A stretch of 64,000 bases of DNA. It comes from Perca fluviatilis (lineage: Eukaryota; Chordata; Actinopteri; Perciformes; Percidae). Each line of letters opens with the position of its first letter. The stretch's first letter is position 1. Below the pieces are notes generated by a model, which saw nothing but the letters and a program-made list of their open reading frames with translations, was not told where the DNA came from and did not search any database. Positions 12,976 to 38,276 of this stretch are shown piece after piece. The position numbers were made by a program, and so were the translations under genes. Location: NCBI RefSeq assembly GCF_010015445.1, contig NC_053121.1, positions 24,770,434 to 24,834,433 of the forward strand. The letters are read 5' to 3'.

Positions 12976-14060
12976 AAGTATTGAACACATTAACATTTAG
13001 ACCAAATGATGGTGCTACAAGAAAATTCAGGAGATCAAAGTTATTATGATTCTTCCTGAGGGGAACATGAATGTGTGTAACACATTTTAATTGCTTTCTA
13101 GTAGTTGTTGTAGATATCTCACTGAAAAACCACAAATGTCAGCCTCATGGTCGCACAAAAGGAAAAGGGGGTCACCAAAGTCAGTAGGCTACATCTTCTG
13201 GGGACCATGGGTATTTGAACAAAGTTCCATAGCAACGCAACCAATAGTTGTTGAGATATTTCCGTCTGGCTTAAAGTGGTGGCCTGGTCGATTGACCAAC
13301 ACTGCCATCCTTAAAGCCATTCTGCTAGCGTGTGGACTTGCCACACGGGGCCACACTGTGAAACGGCCTCAGAGCAGCTCTGAGAGCAAGGCCTGCAGTG
13401 CCGGGCAGTAAATAACCAGCATAAACGTGTCGTGGAAGACAACCTGCAGACACCAACCCATTTAATGTTAATAGGAAAGCATCGGTTACCAGATTCTAAA
13501 TAATAGCTTGCAGTCACGATGGCCAAGGATAGGTACTGGAGGCACAGGAATTTATGGAGTTAGCAAATTGCTTTTCTATCCCCATTCTTCCCCCGTTTGT
13601 CCGTTTTGCCATCTCTCAGCGCAGGGTGGGGATGATTGAGAGGTGCACGTAGCTGATGGGACTGTTGCAGCCTGCTTGACTGAGCACACCTGTCCTACGG
13701 CCACAGAGCTCCGGATGATGATGCTCTGAAGTGTACAACAACTATCAGTCCATCTGGGTCTCAGGAGGGACAGCCACTTGACTTGAAGGCTCGGAGGTAT
13801 TTTTATTCCAGCAGGGCCTGAGGTGTTTGGTTGTGACTAGTGGCACTTTTGTTGGACAGGAATTGTGAATGCACAGCAATGAAGACACAGCTGGTCTGTG
13901 GGCAGTAATGTTAGAAGAGTATTATCGTTTTGCTAACTACATTTTTTAATATTAATTATTTATTATTTTAAGAAGAAAACCTGATATTGTCTAAGCTAGT
14001 TAATGTTAATGTAAAAAAAAACACGAAAACACCCAAATCAAAAATGGGTTAGTCTGTCCC
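12976..14060. other. Intergenic; no recognised gene
   Basis: The 106-codon plus frame at 13091-13411 and the opposite frame at 13311-13526 have no recognisable similarity. Nothing else is supported. Confidence 0.4.
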
Positions 14061-14766
14061 TTAAAGCGCCCATATTATGCTCATTTTCAGGTTCATAACT
14101 GTATTTTAAGGTTGTACCAGAATAGGTTTACATGGTTTAATTTTCAAAAAACACCATATTTTTGTTGTACTGCACAGCTCTCTCTCACTGCTGTAGATCC
14201 TCTTTTCACCTGGTTTCTGTTTTAGCTACAGAGTGAGACCTCTTTTCATCTTCTTCTTCTATACTATCTTTGACTGCACTCGCACATGCTCAGTAGCTCA
14301 GATGTAGAGCATGTCAGCTAGCTAACTCTAGAGACAGTAAAAGAAAGCCTGTTTCTCCAACTTTGGTCAGTTACAAGGCAGGATTAGCTGGGAGACTTCT
14401 AAATGAGGGCACACATGTAAGTAGTTCTTTTGTAGATTATGGTGAACTTGTGTGTGTTGTAGCAGTGCTTTGCTATTGAGAACGACGTAGCATGCTAGCG
14501 TTAGCATGCTAATGCTAACTGTTAGCATGCTAACGAGCTAACGGTTGTGGTTAGCCAGCTCATTTCTGGATTGTGACGCGAACCGGTTGCGATTTTGAAC
14601 AGCTCACCAGGAGACTGAAGGCAGGACACATTCAGAAACTGTATCTCACTCAAAACAGCATGGATGGATTTTTTTCAAAGTTTGGATGTGTGTGGAAGCA
14701 CCAGAGACACAAAAGAACACCCCAAATCCCAGAAAAAGTGATTTTTTCATAATATGGGCACTTTAA
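14061..14766. mobile_element. 706-bp MITE, family also present at 28936
   Basis: Ends TTAAAGCGCCCATATTATG and, on the opposite strand, TTAAAGTGCCCATATTATG. The first 200 bp are closely similar to 28936-29130 (shared GAATAGGTTTACATGGTTTA), so this is a multi-copy family. Confidence 0.85.
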
Positions 14767-17700
14767 TACTATTTCACTTCTCCCCTCTCTATGGCACTCA
14801 GCACCAAGCCCATTGTTTCCTTTTGTAATATATAAAGAGCAACGCCCGCTGAAAATCTTATTTTTGCTGACCTTTAGAGGTTTAACCTCTTACCGTGTTG
14901 CAGTGATGTACAAGTGTACCTGTGACATCACTGCTGTTAGGTGTGGTTAAAAAGGTACAACATAGCAACCTGAAACTTTCAACCAGAAACACTGCTTGTG
15001 ATGTTGAGTTACTCATTAAAAACTGGTCACAAATATGTGCTTTTATCTGCTGAGCTCTATAGCTTTTAGCAAATATATTTGTTGTTGTACTATTTTCAGC
15101 TGTGGCTTTCGTAGATATTTATGGCACCAGGACAGTGTACATGGGATTAAAACAAAATAAACTACAGTGCCCATGTCCATCCTAATGAAGGCTCATTGAT
15201 GCAGGTTTAATAATTTTGGACAGCAATGGAGGTCAGGGGAGCTGAGGGGAATAAGGCTTATCAAGCTTTGGGTACACAGACAACACTTATTAGGATCAAT
15301 TCATTTTCAGTGTTGGTTGTTCCATGGGATTTGTTGACAATAATCAATTATCCTTTAACTGAGAAGACATGGATGTGACAATTAAGTATGTAATGCAACA
15401 GGTTTTTTTAGGGATTACTTCCAGACAGACTTCTTCAGGTGATTACCAGTAAACCAAGCATTAGTGTAACTCAACCACATAAGATATCATACCAGCACTT
15501 AATTGAGCAGCAGAGACACCGGCTTACTCATCCAATCAGACAGTCTGACATGTTCTCTGCTCTCTGCGTACATGGTTTGAAATTAAAAACACAAACAAGG
15601 CAAGCCGAAATGACACAGAGAAACTAAACCCATGGTGGATTATCAAGCATTCTTTAGTTTAGTGTAAATAGTTTTTCATACTGTGCAAGTAGGAGTAGCA
15701 ACGAATGGCTTCTTCTGAAGGAAGGAAAATGAGTCCCGATTCCTCCAGCTATGCTGGCTGTGTGCATCCCTTTATAATACAGAAAAAAGAAAAAAAAGAA
15801 GAAAAAAAAAGTCATAAAAGCTCTTTCTCTGCAAATAATCTTGCCATAGAACGCAACATGGAAAAAAAATAATTATTGGTCTTCATCTGCTCCACTGGAG
15901 AGCAAGGTGACATCAATTAGGTCATAGCTGGGGCCAGCTGTAATTAAATCACTGCGGCAGTTTGACCCGTTTGACTCCTCGAGTTCTCACTGAGGTCACT
16001 ACTTGTGAACTCCTCACTGCTTTCCTCTGTGTAGCAAGAAAATATGACACCAGACTAATTATTCAAGATCACGGTGCTTACAAGAAATCACGGCATCTGA
16101 CCTACAATCATCTTTTAATTGTAAATCAAGAAAAATCTTCTTGGTGAGAATATGTAATGTCACTACAGCAGTTGGTAGGTTCCTAATTCTTAACGCTCTG
16201 CTAGAGTTACTGAAGACCTGGGGCAGACTTTAACAGAGGATGACATTTTCAGATCGCTTTCCTGAATTAAAAGAAAGGGGGGAAAGAAAAACATGCCCGA
16301 GACAATCATTAACATAGCTCGCTCCGCACATTAACAGTATAAATAATGTAATCTCAAAATAGATGTGTAGCAGTGAACTCAAATAAATTAATAAACAGTT
16401 GAAATTGTTAGCTAAATGTGATAAATTAAATGGTTGAAATAGTGAACTAAATATCAAATAGTTAGCTAAGAGTAGGCCAATTGATGTGGTAAATGTCCAG
16501 CATCTGCCACTCCAAAATGGTAGCAAGCTACAGATTCACTTGACCAAACCGACCTAAACACTGACATTCAAATTGTAAAAATATTGTGACAATACTTTAT
16601 ATAACACTAATTAATAGTTAAATGGCATCCTCTTTTTAATGAATTCAAATGCACACGTTTGAAAAATGGTTGGTGTTAAATAAAGTACATTAAAATGTGA
16701 TGATGCTGTGAGATTTAATATACATTCTTCAAAACACAGCTGGAGGGAGAGCGTTGAAAATGCATAACATAAAACATGACCAGGAGGAATGTAGATGGAG
16801 AGAGGCAGTGACAATAGAACATCCTCGTAATCCTTTTAGCGTCTTTCACAATTATAGAGCTACTGTGTGAAGCCTTAAGAAACGTGCCAAATCTAGTTAC
16901 AAAGAGCAACACATAATATGCAAGCTGCTACGGTCATCATCACAGCGTATGCTGCTTACTATTAACCATTATTAAACCCACTATCTGCAGAAATATTCCT
17001 CTTATTTCTTACATTTTCAGATGTTTTGTAGCAGTCTTTGAGATCAAAAGCCATTCCATCAAACTGGATTGCCTGAAGAAAAGTCTAGTGTGCTCCTGTT
17101 AGGCTTTTGGATTGTGAGGAAAGTGATCTTCCAGTGTTAGGTAATGAAGGATTACTGTGCATGAAAATTACTTGAAGCTATTTCAAATGAATCCAGATTG
17201 ATAACGCTGAAATGTCATGCAGAATGACAACATGAAAGTCATTTTCAGAGGAATTTTTCTGTGAGGCAGGATGTCACTTCACCCCCCCCCCCCTTGGGGA
17301 AGGAAACATTATTCAGCTTTTTTCGTTTTACCAAAATAAACCATTTAAAGCTTCCAGAGACCTTCAATTTCATCCTGAAATGAGCCATGAACACCAAGGG
17401 TTAGGCTAGCAAGCCAAAAGATGAAAGAATACAAAAGCAGCTTGGTGAGGAAGAGACAGAGGGATGCTTTGGATGTCCAAAAAAGATAATTACATGTTTA
17501 TAAAGTGAATTTCTGTTTTATCTGCTTGATTAATTCTTCCAAATAAACATTAAGTCAATATTTGGACACAACAGCACAAATCGACTGACACATGTACAAC
17601 TCACATGTTGAAGACAGATACATTATTGTCAGGTAAACTCAACACGAGGGACATCAAGATATTTAGTTTTAGATGAGAAAAAAAAAAAAAAAAAAGCTTT

Positions 17701-18685
17701 GTTTTAAGTATAGGCCTGTACAGCTACATTAGCAAACGGATGATGGAAAGAAACTTTAATTTAGTTGTTGTCTAGCGTTAACACTTTTCAATCACATTGA
17801 GTGCGGGTCCATACAATGTGTTTTAGATACTATTTTGTTTACATTTGGATTTCAAATAGCCTATAGGCTACTACTGCTGTCACATCCACAGAAGCAAATA
17901 TTTCCCTATATTATCCCACACTGGGTTGCGTCCTGGGGCCTTCAAAAAAAAAACTGTGTGGGGGGCTTAAGACGCACACCGTGTAATTTTTACCATAATT
18001 AACCTATACTCGCAGCATCAGTGTCCAAATCCGGCTCAACACGTCAGTCTCCACCCACACAAACTGATGATTCAGAAAAGCTCTAAAAAGGGTCCTTTTT
18101 TTTCCCTGCAGGAAGCGAGACTTGCGGGGAAACTTGCAAAGAAAGATCAGACAGGCTTTTCTTCCCCCTCTGGGCTCCACAAAACAAGCGCACATGAAAG
18201 CATTGTCGGTAAATTTACTTCCTTCGATCTGCAATTAGTGGATGGGCTAACTGTGCATCTTATCATTCAGTCTGTGAGCTGTACGTTGTTCATTATAACG
18301 AACAGAAAGAAAGAAGAGGCTTTCCCAAATTGCTGCCACAACATCCAGTTGCGCACCTTTTGTTCTGAGCTCCACCGGCCAGAAGCACACAAACACGGGC
18401 TGTTAATCCCGAAGCTCACCCGGCAAACACCAATCACACGGATGTCGTCTGGTTTTTAAAGAAAGATATCCAGCTGCCAAACTGTGAACCAGGACGAGTT
18501 ACAGGATCCCCACTGCAGCACAACAGCCACTATGTGCCTCAACGTGCATAGGAGTGACCCAGAGGCGGTTAAAGAAGCCTGTACCATTCCCACACCATGG
18601 ACCTCCGTTTGCCCTGGATGTGAGGTGAACTGGCTTCTATCAAAACACATATCTTGCAGTAAACACTCAAAAAGAACAAGCTTAC
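14767..18685. other. Intergenic or drp2 first-intron DNA; no recognised gene
   Basis: No supported exon. Contains purine-rich low complexity at 15780-15870, a 12-C run at 17282-17293 and an A-rich run at 17680. GC rises from about 18000. The 130-codon plus frame at 18067-18459 has no recognisable similarity. Confidence 0.35.
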
Positions 18686-18965
18686 CTTTCTCTCCCTGAG
18701 GCAAGGATTTGGCTCAGGTATTAACTGGCACAGCTCAGTGAAACGTGTCTGCGAAGAGGCTGAAATAAGCTACTCCCGTGAATGCAGGCGAGACATGAGC
18801 TGAAGAAAAGTGAGGAGAGCAGCAGCGCAGATGGAGATTTGAAACGGCGGAGCGGAGCAGCGCTGTACCAGCGGCGGGTCTGTCTCTCTGACGCTGTCAC
18901 CAACGGGCTGCCTCCTTTAAGGCGGCTCTGTTCACTCACACCAGCGCAGCGCCATGCCACACGCC
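18686..18965 (-). other. Putative non-coding 5' exon and promoter, possibly of drp2
   Basis: A CpG-bearing, GC-rich stretch ends on the minus strand in a consensus donor, GAGAAAG|GTAAGC (exon end 18686). Read on the minus strand it has only short upstream reading frames, as in a 5' UTR. In human the gene beyond CENPI is DRP2, in the same orientation and with non-coding first exons. The position and strand fit that gene here, whose coding exons would lie left of this window after a long first intron. The identity is an inference from synteny; the 5' end is approximate. Confidence 0.35.
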
Positions 18966-19456
18966 GAGGGTTTCATCTGGTGGGGGGTTAACTACCTCAA
19001 CGCATCATTTCATCATCTCACAACGCCGGATTTCGAATACAATTAAATACTAAGCAGGAAACTTCCGTGGCTCTGGGGAGCTGCAGCAGGGAGGCTCTGA
19101 AGTCACAGCTCAGAAAACTGTCAGGAAGAGATTCAGCTCAAGGTGTGTGTGTGTGTGGGGGGGGGGCTCATCTCCTCTGCAACTCATTTTCCTACAACAC
19201 GTAAACATAAAGTTTCATTTTTGGCCAAAGTTCATACTATTGTTATCAAGACATGAAGAGGATTTTTGTAAGTTTAAAAAAAACAAGGGAATAATTAAAC
19301 TTACCCTCAGTGAGAGACTGTCGCTCAGGTTTGCAAATAGTGTAGAGCTGAAACAATGAATCAGTTAGTAGATGGCAAGCTAATTATCAACGCTGATTAA
19401 AGTAGTTGAATAAAGCAAAAATGCTAAGCATTTGCTGGTTTTTATCCTTTCAAATG

Positions 19457-20376
19457 TTAAAGTGATGGTTCGGAGTAATTCACCCTAGGGTCCTTTGCAC
19501 CATGACCTCGAGCCAAACACCCCCCCCAGAAGCTTTTTTCACCTGGGTCTAACATTGGGAGAGTTAGCTAGAGTAGCGTTATCAGCTGAATAGCTTAGCG
19601 CAGGGGCTAATGGACCCACGTTTGTATCTTGTAAGTTGCCCCACTAATAATGCCCAAATGATACCAAACGTCTACAAGTAGTACAAATAGGTTATGCTCT
19701 CATAAAACGATGGATTGGAAAGTTTGTAAGTACACCAGAAATTTATGTAAATAACATTTGCCTGCTGGCTTCTGCTCTCTGCTGTTGTTGTTGCTGCTGT
19801 AAGACGAGTGCTTAGGGCCGTCTACAAATTACAACACCGAAAAGAGATGCAACAAAAATATTTATTAATTTAACTTTTTTTTTTTAAAGTAAGTGCTGTA
19901 GCATAACTAGCAGGAGACAAGTTATAATTGAGGTAAGTTTGGAGACATTACCTTATTTAATCAAATTAATAAATATTTTTGTTGTATCTCTTTTCGGTGT
20001 AGTAATTTGTAGACGGCCCTAAGCACTCGTCTAACTGCAGGTAGCAGCAGCAGCAACAGAGAGCGGAAGAGAGCAGGCAAGTGTTCATAAACTTCTGGTG
20101 TACTTACAAACTTTCCAATCCATCGTTTTATGAGTACATAACCTATTTGTACTACTTGTAGACGTTTGGTATCATTTCGGGCATTATTAGTGGGGTAACT
20201 TACAAGATACAAACGTGGGTCCATTAGCCCCTGCGCTAAGCTATTCAGCTGATAATGCTACTCTAGCTAACTCTCCCAATGTTAGACCCAGGTGAAAAAA
20301 GCTTCTGGGGGGGTGTTTGGCTCGAGGTCATGGTGCAAAGGACCCTAGGGTGAGTTACTCCGAACCATCACTTTAA
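19457..20376. mobile_element. 920-bp fold-back (long inverted repeat) element
   Basis: Left arm 19457-19871 and right arm 19963-20376 are near-identical reverse complements of about 415 bp, separated by about 91 bp. The ends are TTAAAGTGATGGTTCGGAGT and its complement. Differences are small (for example CTGCTGTAAGACGAG against TGCAGTTAGACGAG on the other arm), so the insertion or arm conversion is fairly recent. No coding capacity. Confidence 0.92.
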
Positions 20377-21129
20377 TACAAACTACTAAATCGGATATCT
20401 TTGGGGTTTGGGGACTGTTGGCTTGGAAAAGACAAAACATGTAAAGATGTAATCATGGGCTCTAAAATAAAAAATAAAAAATGCCAAAACGATGAGTAAT
20501 CAAAGAAATATTCGACTTGCAGCCATTAAGTAGTGACATTGCAGTTTATGTTTTGGGGTACCTGTGGAAGTTACTGATCCTCCTTTCTGTGTGGCTTCCA
20601 AACTAGTGATATGAAGGTTTAATTTAGAAAACACAAGCACAACACTTAAGTATTTGACATGTTCTGGGTCCATATGCCACAGACGGAGCTGATCACTGCA
20701 TGTACCTGGCATACAATGATTTCATCCAGCGTTTTTCAGAAATAGCCGAGGAGCACCATCCAGATGGGTCCCTCAATCAAAGCAAAATGCTGCTTTCCAG
20801 ATGGCAGAGCGACCCACTGAAGAATACTTATCCATAAAACAGATTCTCAAACAACTGATCCCACTGGACATACTGGTAGGCAAAAAAAAACTCCGGTTCA
20901 CATGAGGGCACGAGACCAAGACGCTTGTTAAGTGTGACGTACTGCAGTATGATGTTATCAAGACACAACAGATTGATTTTATTTGTTTTTATATAATAAA
21001 AAGTCTTACACTTATTTATTTTCAACAAGGTGCAAGAGTCAGGTTTTGGCAAGCTGTACAAGAAGAATACAACGCAAAAACAGTATGGTTCAAGATCGCT
21101 GTGTTAACATTAAACAAAGATTGACTGAT

Positions 21130-21599
21130 TTTATTGCAAAGAAAGTAGAAAATACTGAAAAAGAACCATTTCAAGTTGGGTTACTCTTATTCTTTAGTAT
21201 GTCAACATTTATGTCGAACATAAGTTAAGTTTGTTCTGTGATGTAAAAGATTTTGTGGATATTTCTCACCGCCCTGACAAATGAACGTGCGTTACCAATG
21301 ATCCCCTTCTCAGTTTTTTTTTGTTGTTGTTGCAATTAACATACCATCTTCCTGTTGAATGTGTATTCACTGAACTTAAACCTTCTACTGACAGTTCTTC
21401 TGGGCTTTATGGTCTATTATCACTCAATAGACTATAATACTATAAGGAAGAATACACAATAAGAGAGATACATCTATGTACATAAAAAGATACAGGAAAC
21501 GAGGAAATGAAATATGTACAAGTCTTTCTTTTTTTGTTTTAAATGGGTAAGATGCAAGTGGTGGTTTTTCCTCTCCATTGAGTTGATCATCTACCTCTG
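21130..21599 (-). other. cenpi: cenpi 3' UTR (approximate)
   Basis: Sequence after the TAG stop has no other gene. The first well-placed AATAAA on the minus strand is at 21130-21135, about 465 nt after the stop. Further TTTATT motifs (plus strand) near 20978 and 21015 could serve instead, so the 3' end is a guess. Confidence 0.4.
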
Positions 21600-35121
<13,522 letters not shown>

Positions 35122-35290
35122 TTCTACATTGCTAAACACTTAAAAACACCGTACTCCACTCTGTCTTCAGCCATTCAAACAAAACTCAAATCCTCCGCGC
35201 GACCGTTTGGTCTGCGCTTGCGCATTGTAGTATTTCCGCTCGGTTGCTTCCCGGACGTTGTAGTCCGTTTGCCTTCAACCGACAGTCAAC
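35122..35290 (-). promoter_or_regulatory. cenpi: cenpi core promoter, TATA-less
   Basis: This is a CpG-bearing stretch just upstream of the cenpi start. It contains an NRF1-like palindrome TGCGCTTGCGCA (35213-35224), an ETS-like TTTCCG (about 35233), and a TTGTAGTCC near 35257 resembling a ZNF143 site. On the sense strand there is a TTTGAA (35174-35179) and a GCGCGG-N4-TTTGAG arrangement near 35190-35200 resembling the CDE/CHR elements of cell-cycle genes. The motif calls are by eye. Confidence 0.45.
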
Positions 35291-35774
35291 TAGGACTACA
35301 ATTATTATATCGTCCTAGTGCCGGTCAAGTAGCTGTTCATCTGACTGGGGATACGTCGAATAACGTCGAAAACTGGTAAGAATTCCACACAGAAAATAGA
35401 CAAATAGGGTGTTCACATAGCCCTCTGATTGAACTAGCTTGTGACACTGGCCAGATGTCATAGTTATACAATGCTGCAGTTGAAATAATAATTTGTTTGT
35501 CGTGCTCCCATAGCAATGAAATTTCAAAAATGTCAGCAGCAGCAACGCTTTACAGAAACACTGTCTGGATAACCCACAGAACTCACTATCAACATTTTTC
35601 ACAGGGAGCACTGTCATGTCTTTAATAGAAATTAGTTGCAGTGAGGTCTGTGAATTATTCAAAATGACTGGGATACTCTGAAAATGGGTTGGTTCTGAAT
35701 GTTTTTTTAAATGTAATTTTTCAATCCTGTGAACATCGCAAATGAAATTGCAGTCACCTCCATTTTACTCTAGG

Positions 35775-35975
35775 TCTGCAACTAATGATTCTTTTTTATT
35801 ATCAATTAGTCTTCTGAATATTTTCTCAATGATCGCTTTGGTCTATAGAATGTCAGAAAAAGTTCCTAGAGCCTATAACATATTCAAATGTCTTGTTTTA
35901 TCTGACCAACCGTCCAAAACCCCAACACATCAGTTTACTATCATAGAAGAAAAACTAAATTGTTGCCTATATCTC
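35775..35975. repeat. Fragment of an interspersed repeat (GCAACTAATGATT type)
   Basis: Starts GTCTGCAACTAATGATTCTT and includes GGTCTATAGAATGTCAGAAA and TCAAATGTCTTGTTTTATCT. It shares words with 55073-55340 and 55960-56260, so it is a dispersed family of about 200-280 bp. Confidence 0.65.
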
Positions 35976-36120
35976 AAATAAAACTAAAACTATTCTATAC
36001 TATATTAAACTATCTAAACCATACAAATCCAGATTGTAAGAATATGACATGGGAAACTGCAGGAGGGTGCAGTCTCTGTACTTGTTGCTGTATTTAGTTG
36101 TTTTTATGTTGGTCAAGCTG

Positions 36121-36440
36121 TTAAGCAAGCACCACAGTGACTTTACTCCCAAACTGTAAACTGTAAGTGCCGCCAGTCCAGTTGTCATGCTTAGGGGTAG
36201 GAGCAAGGGCAAAATCACTCCATTTTGTCTTAAGAGCAAGAGACATAAAAGAAAGACCTTTCTGAGTTGAGCTGTTTGTCCCCTCACCCTCAGTGTTTGG
36301 TCTCCCAGGGGCCTGGTTCTTTTCTGCCCCTGTAGGGTTAGAATTAGGTGTGGGTTTTGCTGTGTTGAAAATGGCACTAGAATGACGCACATTTTCAGCC
36401 CATTCTCTAAAAATGTCAGTCAAATTCTGCAGTCAGAAAT
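36121..36440 (-). other. Unassigned open frame, possible exon
   Basis: A minus frame of about 105 codons follows a plausible acceptor (TCTGACTGCAG|AATTTGACT) and ends at a TAA. It reads NLTDIFREWAENVRHSSAIF near its start and WTGGTYSLQFGSKVTVVLA at its end. Composition looks protein-like, but I recognise no domain, no ATG lies near the start, and no partner exon was found. It could be part of an unrecognised gene or chance. Confidence 0.22.
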
Positions 36441-37910
36441 CATCAAAAGAGATATTTATTTACAAAATAAAACTATTTAATCAGGCTTCCTCTATGATAC
36501 AATTTCCTCATAGCTACATTAATTTCATACTAAATTGACAATACAATTTCTATTATGAATTATTGCGTTAAGCAGAAATTGACTTAAGATCACAAAACTG
36601 ATCGACCTGTAATGCATAGAATAAAATAAGCAACAAATCCCTCACAGCGAACCACATATCTTCGTCCATAAAGCTTTGTATGCAGTTAATATGGTGATAT
36701 GATGGAATTACCTTGACAGGGACTGTCTGAAGTTATATAACAAGATTACAACACAAAAATCCCACTACAGCACCCACCATTGCAAATGTAATTATTTATA
36801 TTATTAACTTAAACTGTAAGACATGCGAGAGAGCTAATAAAACAAACAATATTTAGGCAGTCTCACCTCCAATTCTTTATTTTAAGTATATCATTTACAT
36901 AAATGTTGTGAATCCCCAATACTGACAGGAGTTTGAATTGAGATTGTATCCCCTAACCAGAACTTTAACAGGAATGCGTTTTATATCTTCAGAGAAAAAA
37001 ACCAAACCAATCCGCAAAATCTTTAAGAGACCGTGAATAAGTTTATGACTTCAACTGTGAATTACAAAGGTAAATTCCGATTTTAACAGGCAAAAATACT
37101 TTTTTAATTTGGTTATGTTCTGCTGTACAATCTAGCAGCAGACACCTGAGGCAGCAACCGCTGTAATTCCCAGCTAAACAACTTAATTGTGATACCTGAA
37201 CTGAAAGGAGAAAGGGGATATCCAGCTAATTTAACTTTGGGAGAAAGGATTTCATGCGTTCTTCTACAAAAATGTACTGAAATGAAAAATGCACAAGGAT
37301 TTATATATTTTTTCTTTCTGAGATTTGCGTTCTGGCAACACTGCACCAAAATAGGTTGTGGCTATGTAATACTAGTTGATGTATAATTAGTACAAAATTG
37401 TTTCAAAAGTGCTCATTTTAGTTCATGTTCTATACTCTTGACCAAATGAAACATGCTTAAACGATTGAAACTCCTAAATTATCAGTTTCTCCTACAGTAT
37501 AAAAACAAATTAGAAAAAACAAGCTACAAAGATTCTTTCTTGAAAAACAGCATTCTCAAATCAACTTTTAACATAAATGAATTCACTAGATTAAAAACAC
37601 AAACATTTAACACAGTGTAGGACTAAAATAAATAGGAAAAATTTATTCACTATTTAGACAATGAGCTGAGCTTATGAGAGTTTCCACAGGTATGATTGTC
37701 CACGGTTATGTAGAGTGTGTATGGATCAGAAGTTTTCAGTTTCACAGTAAGAGTGCAAAGGAGTAATCAGTCAGCCAGCTGGATGGAACAGGAGATGGAT
37801 GTGAGGATATTACTGGAAGTGACTGATTCCTTCAAAATATGAATTACTACAATCCATAGGGGCGCACCAGGTTCCCTTCGTTGTGGCTTGGACCTAAGTA
37901 GAAGAGGCTC
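36441..37910. other. Intergenic, including the likely tmem35a 3' UTR
   Basis: AT-rich. Minus-strand AATAAA candidates lie near 37642-37647 and 36865. No coding exon recognised. Confidence 0.4.
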
Positions 37911-38276
37911 TTAAGACTGCTTGACCTTGTTCTTTTCCTGGTCATTGATGTGCTGTTCCTCTCGGCTGTCCTCTCTCTCCGGCCGGTCGTCACTCTGGCG
38001 GGCAATAAGCAGTCGGCAGGTGAGCAGAATACCAAAGACTAGAGCGTGGGCGTACCGTTTCAGGGGGTCTCCTACTAGCTGGTGGAAGAACAGTACAGCT
38101 AGCATGACGAGCAGCAGCAAGAAGTTGGCCACATCCTTCGGCCTGCCGGGTACAAGGGTGAGCACCACACCGCAGCCCACCTCCAGAGAGCCAATGATCT
38201 TACGAAGCAGGACTGAGCTGATACCAATCTTTTTCAGGCCTGGCAATGCCTTGGCATAGCTTTTGTATGCCCTTTT
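37911..38276 (-). CDS. tmem35a: tmem35a coding exon 2
   Basis: Starts [18 protein letters not shown] after the acceptor TCCTTTCAG and holds TM2-TM4, the charged C-terminal tail and the TAA stop at 37911. Confidence 0.96.
   Translation of the reverse strand, partial: KRAYKSYAKALPGLKKIGISSVLLRKIIGSLEVGCGVVLTLVPGRPKDVANFLLLLVMLAVLFFHQLVGDPLKRYAHALVFGILLTCRLLIARQSDDRPEREDSREEQHINDQEKNKVKQS

Noticed and set aside
18067..18459. 130-codon plus frame in the GC-rich stretch
   Set aside because: No recognisable domain, no splice context, and the promoter-like signal nearby points to the other strand.
37921..38259. 112-codon plus-strand frame
   Set aside because: Exact antisense of tmem35a exon 2.
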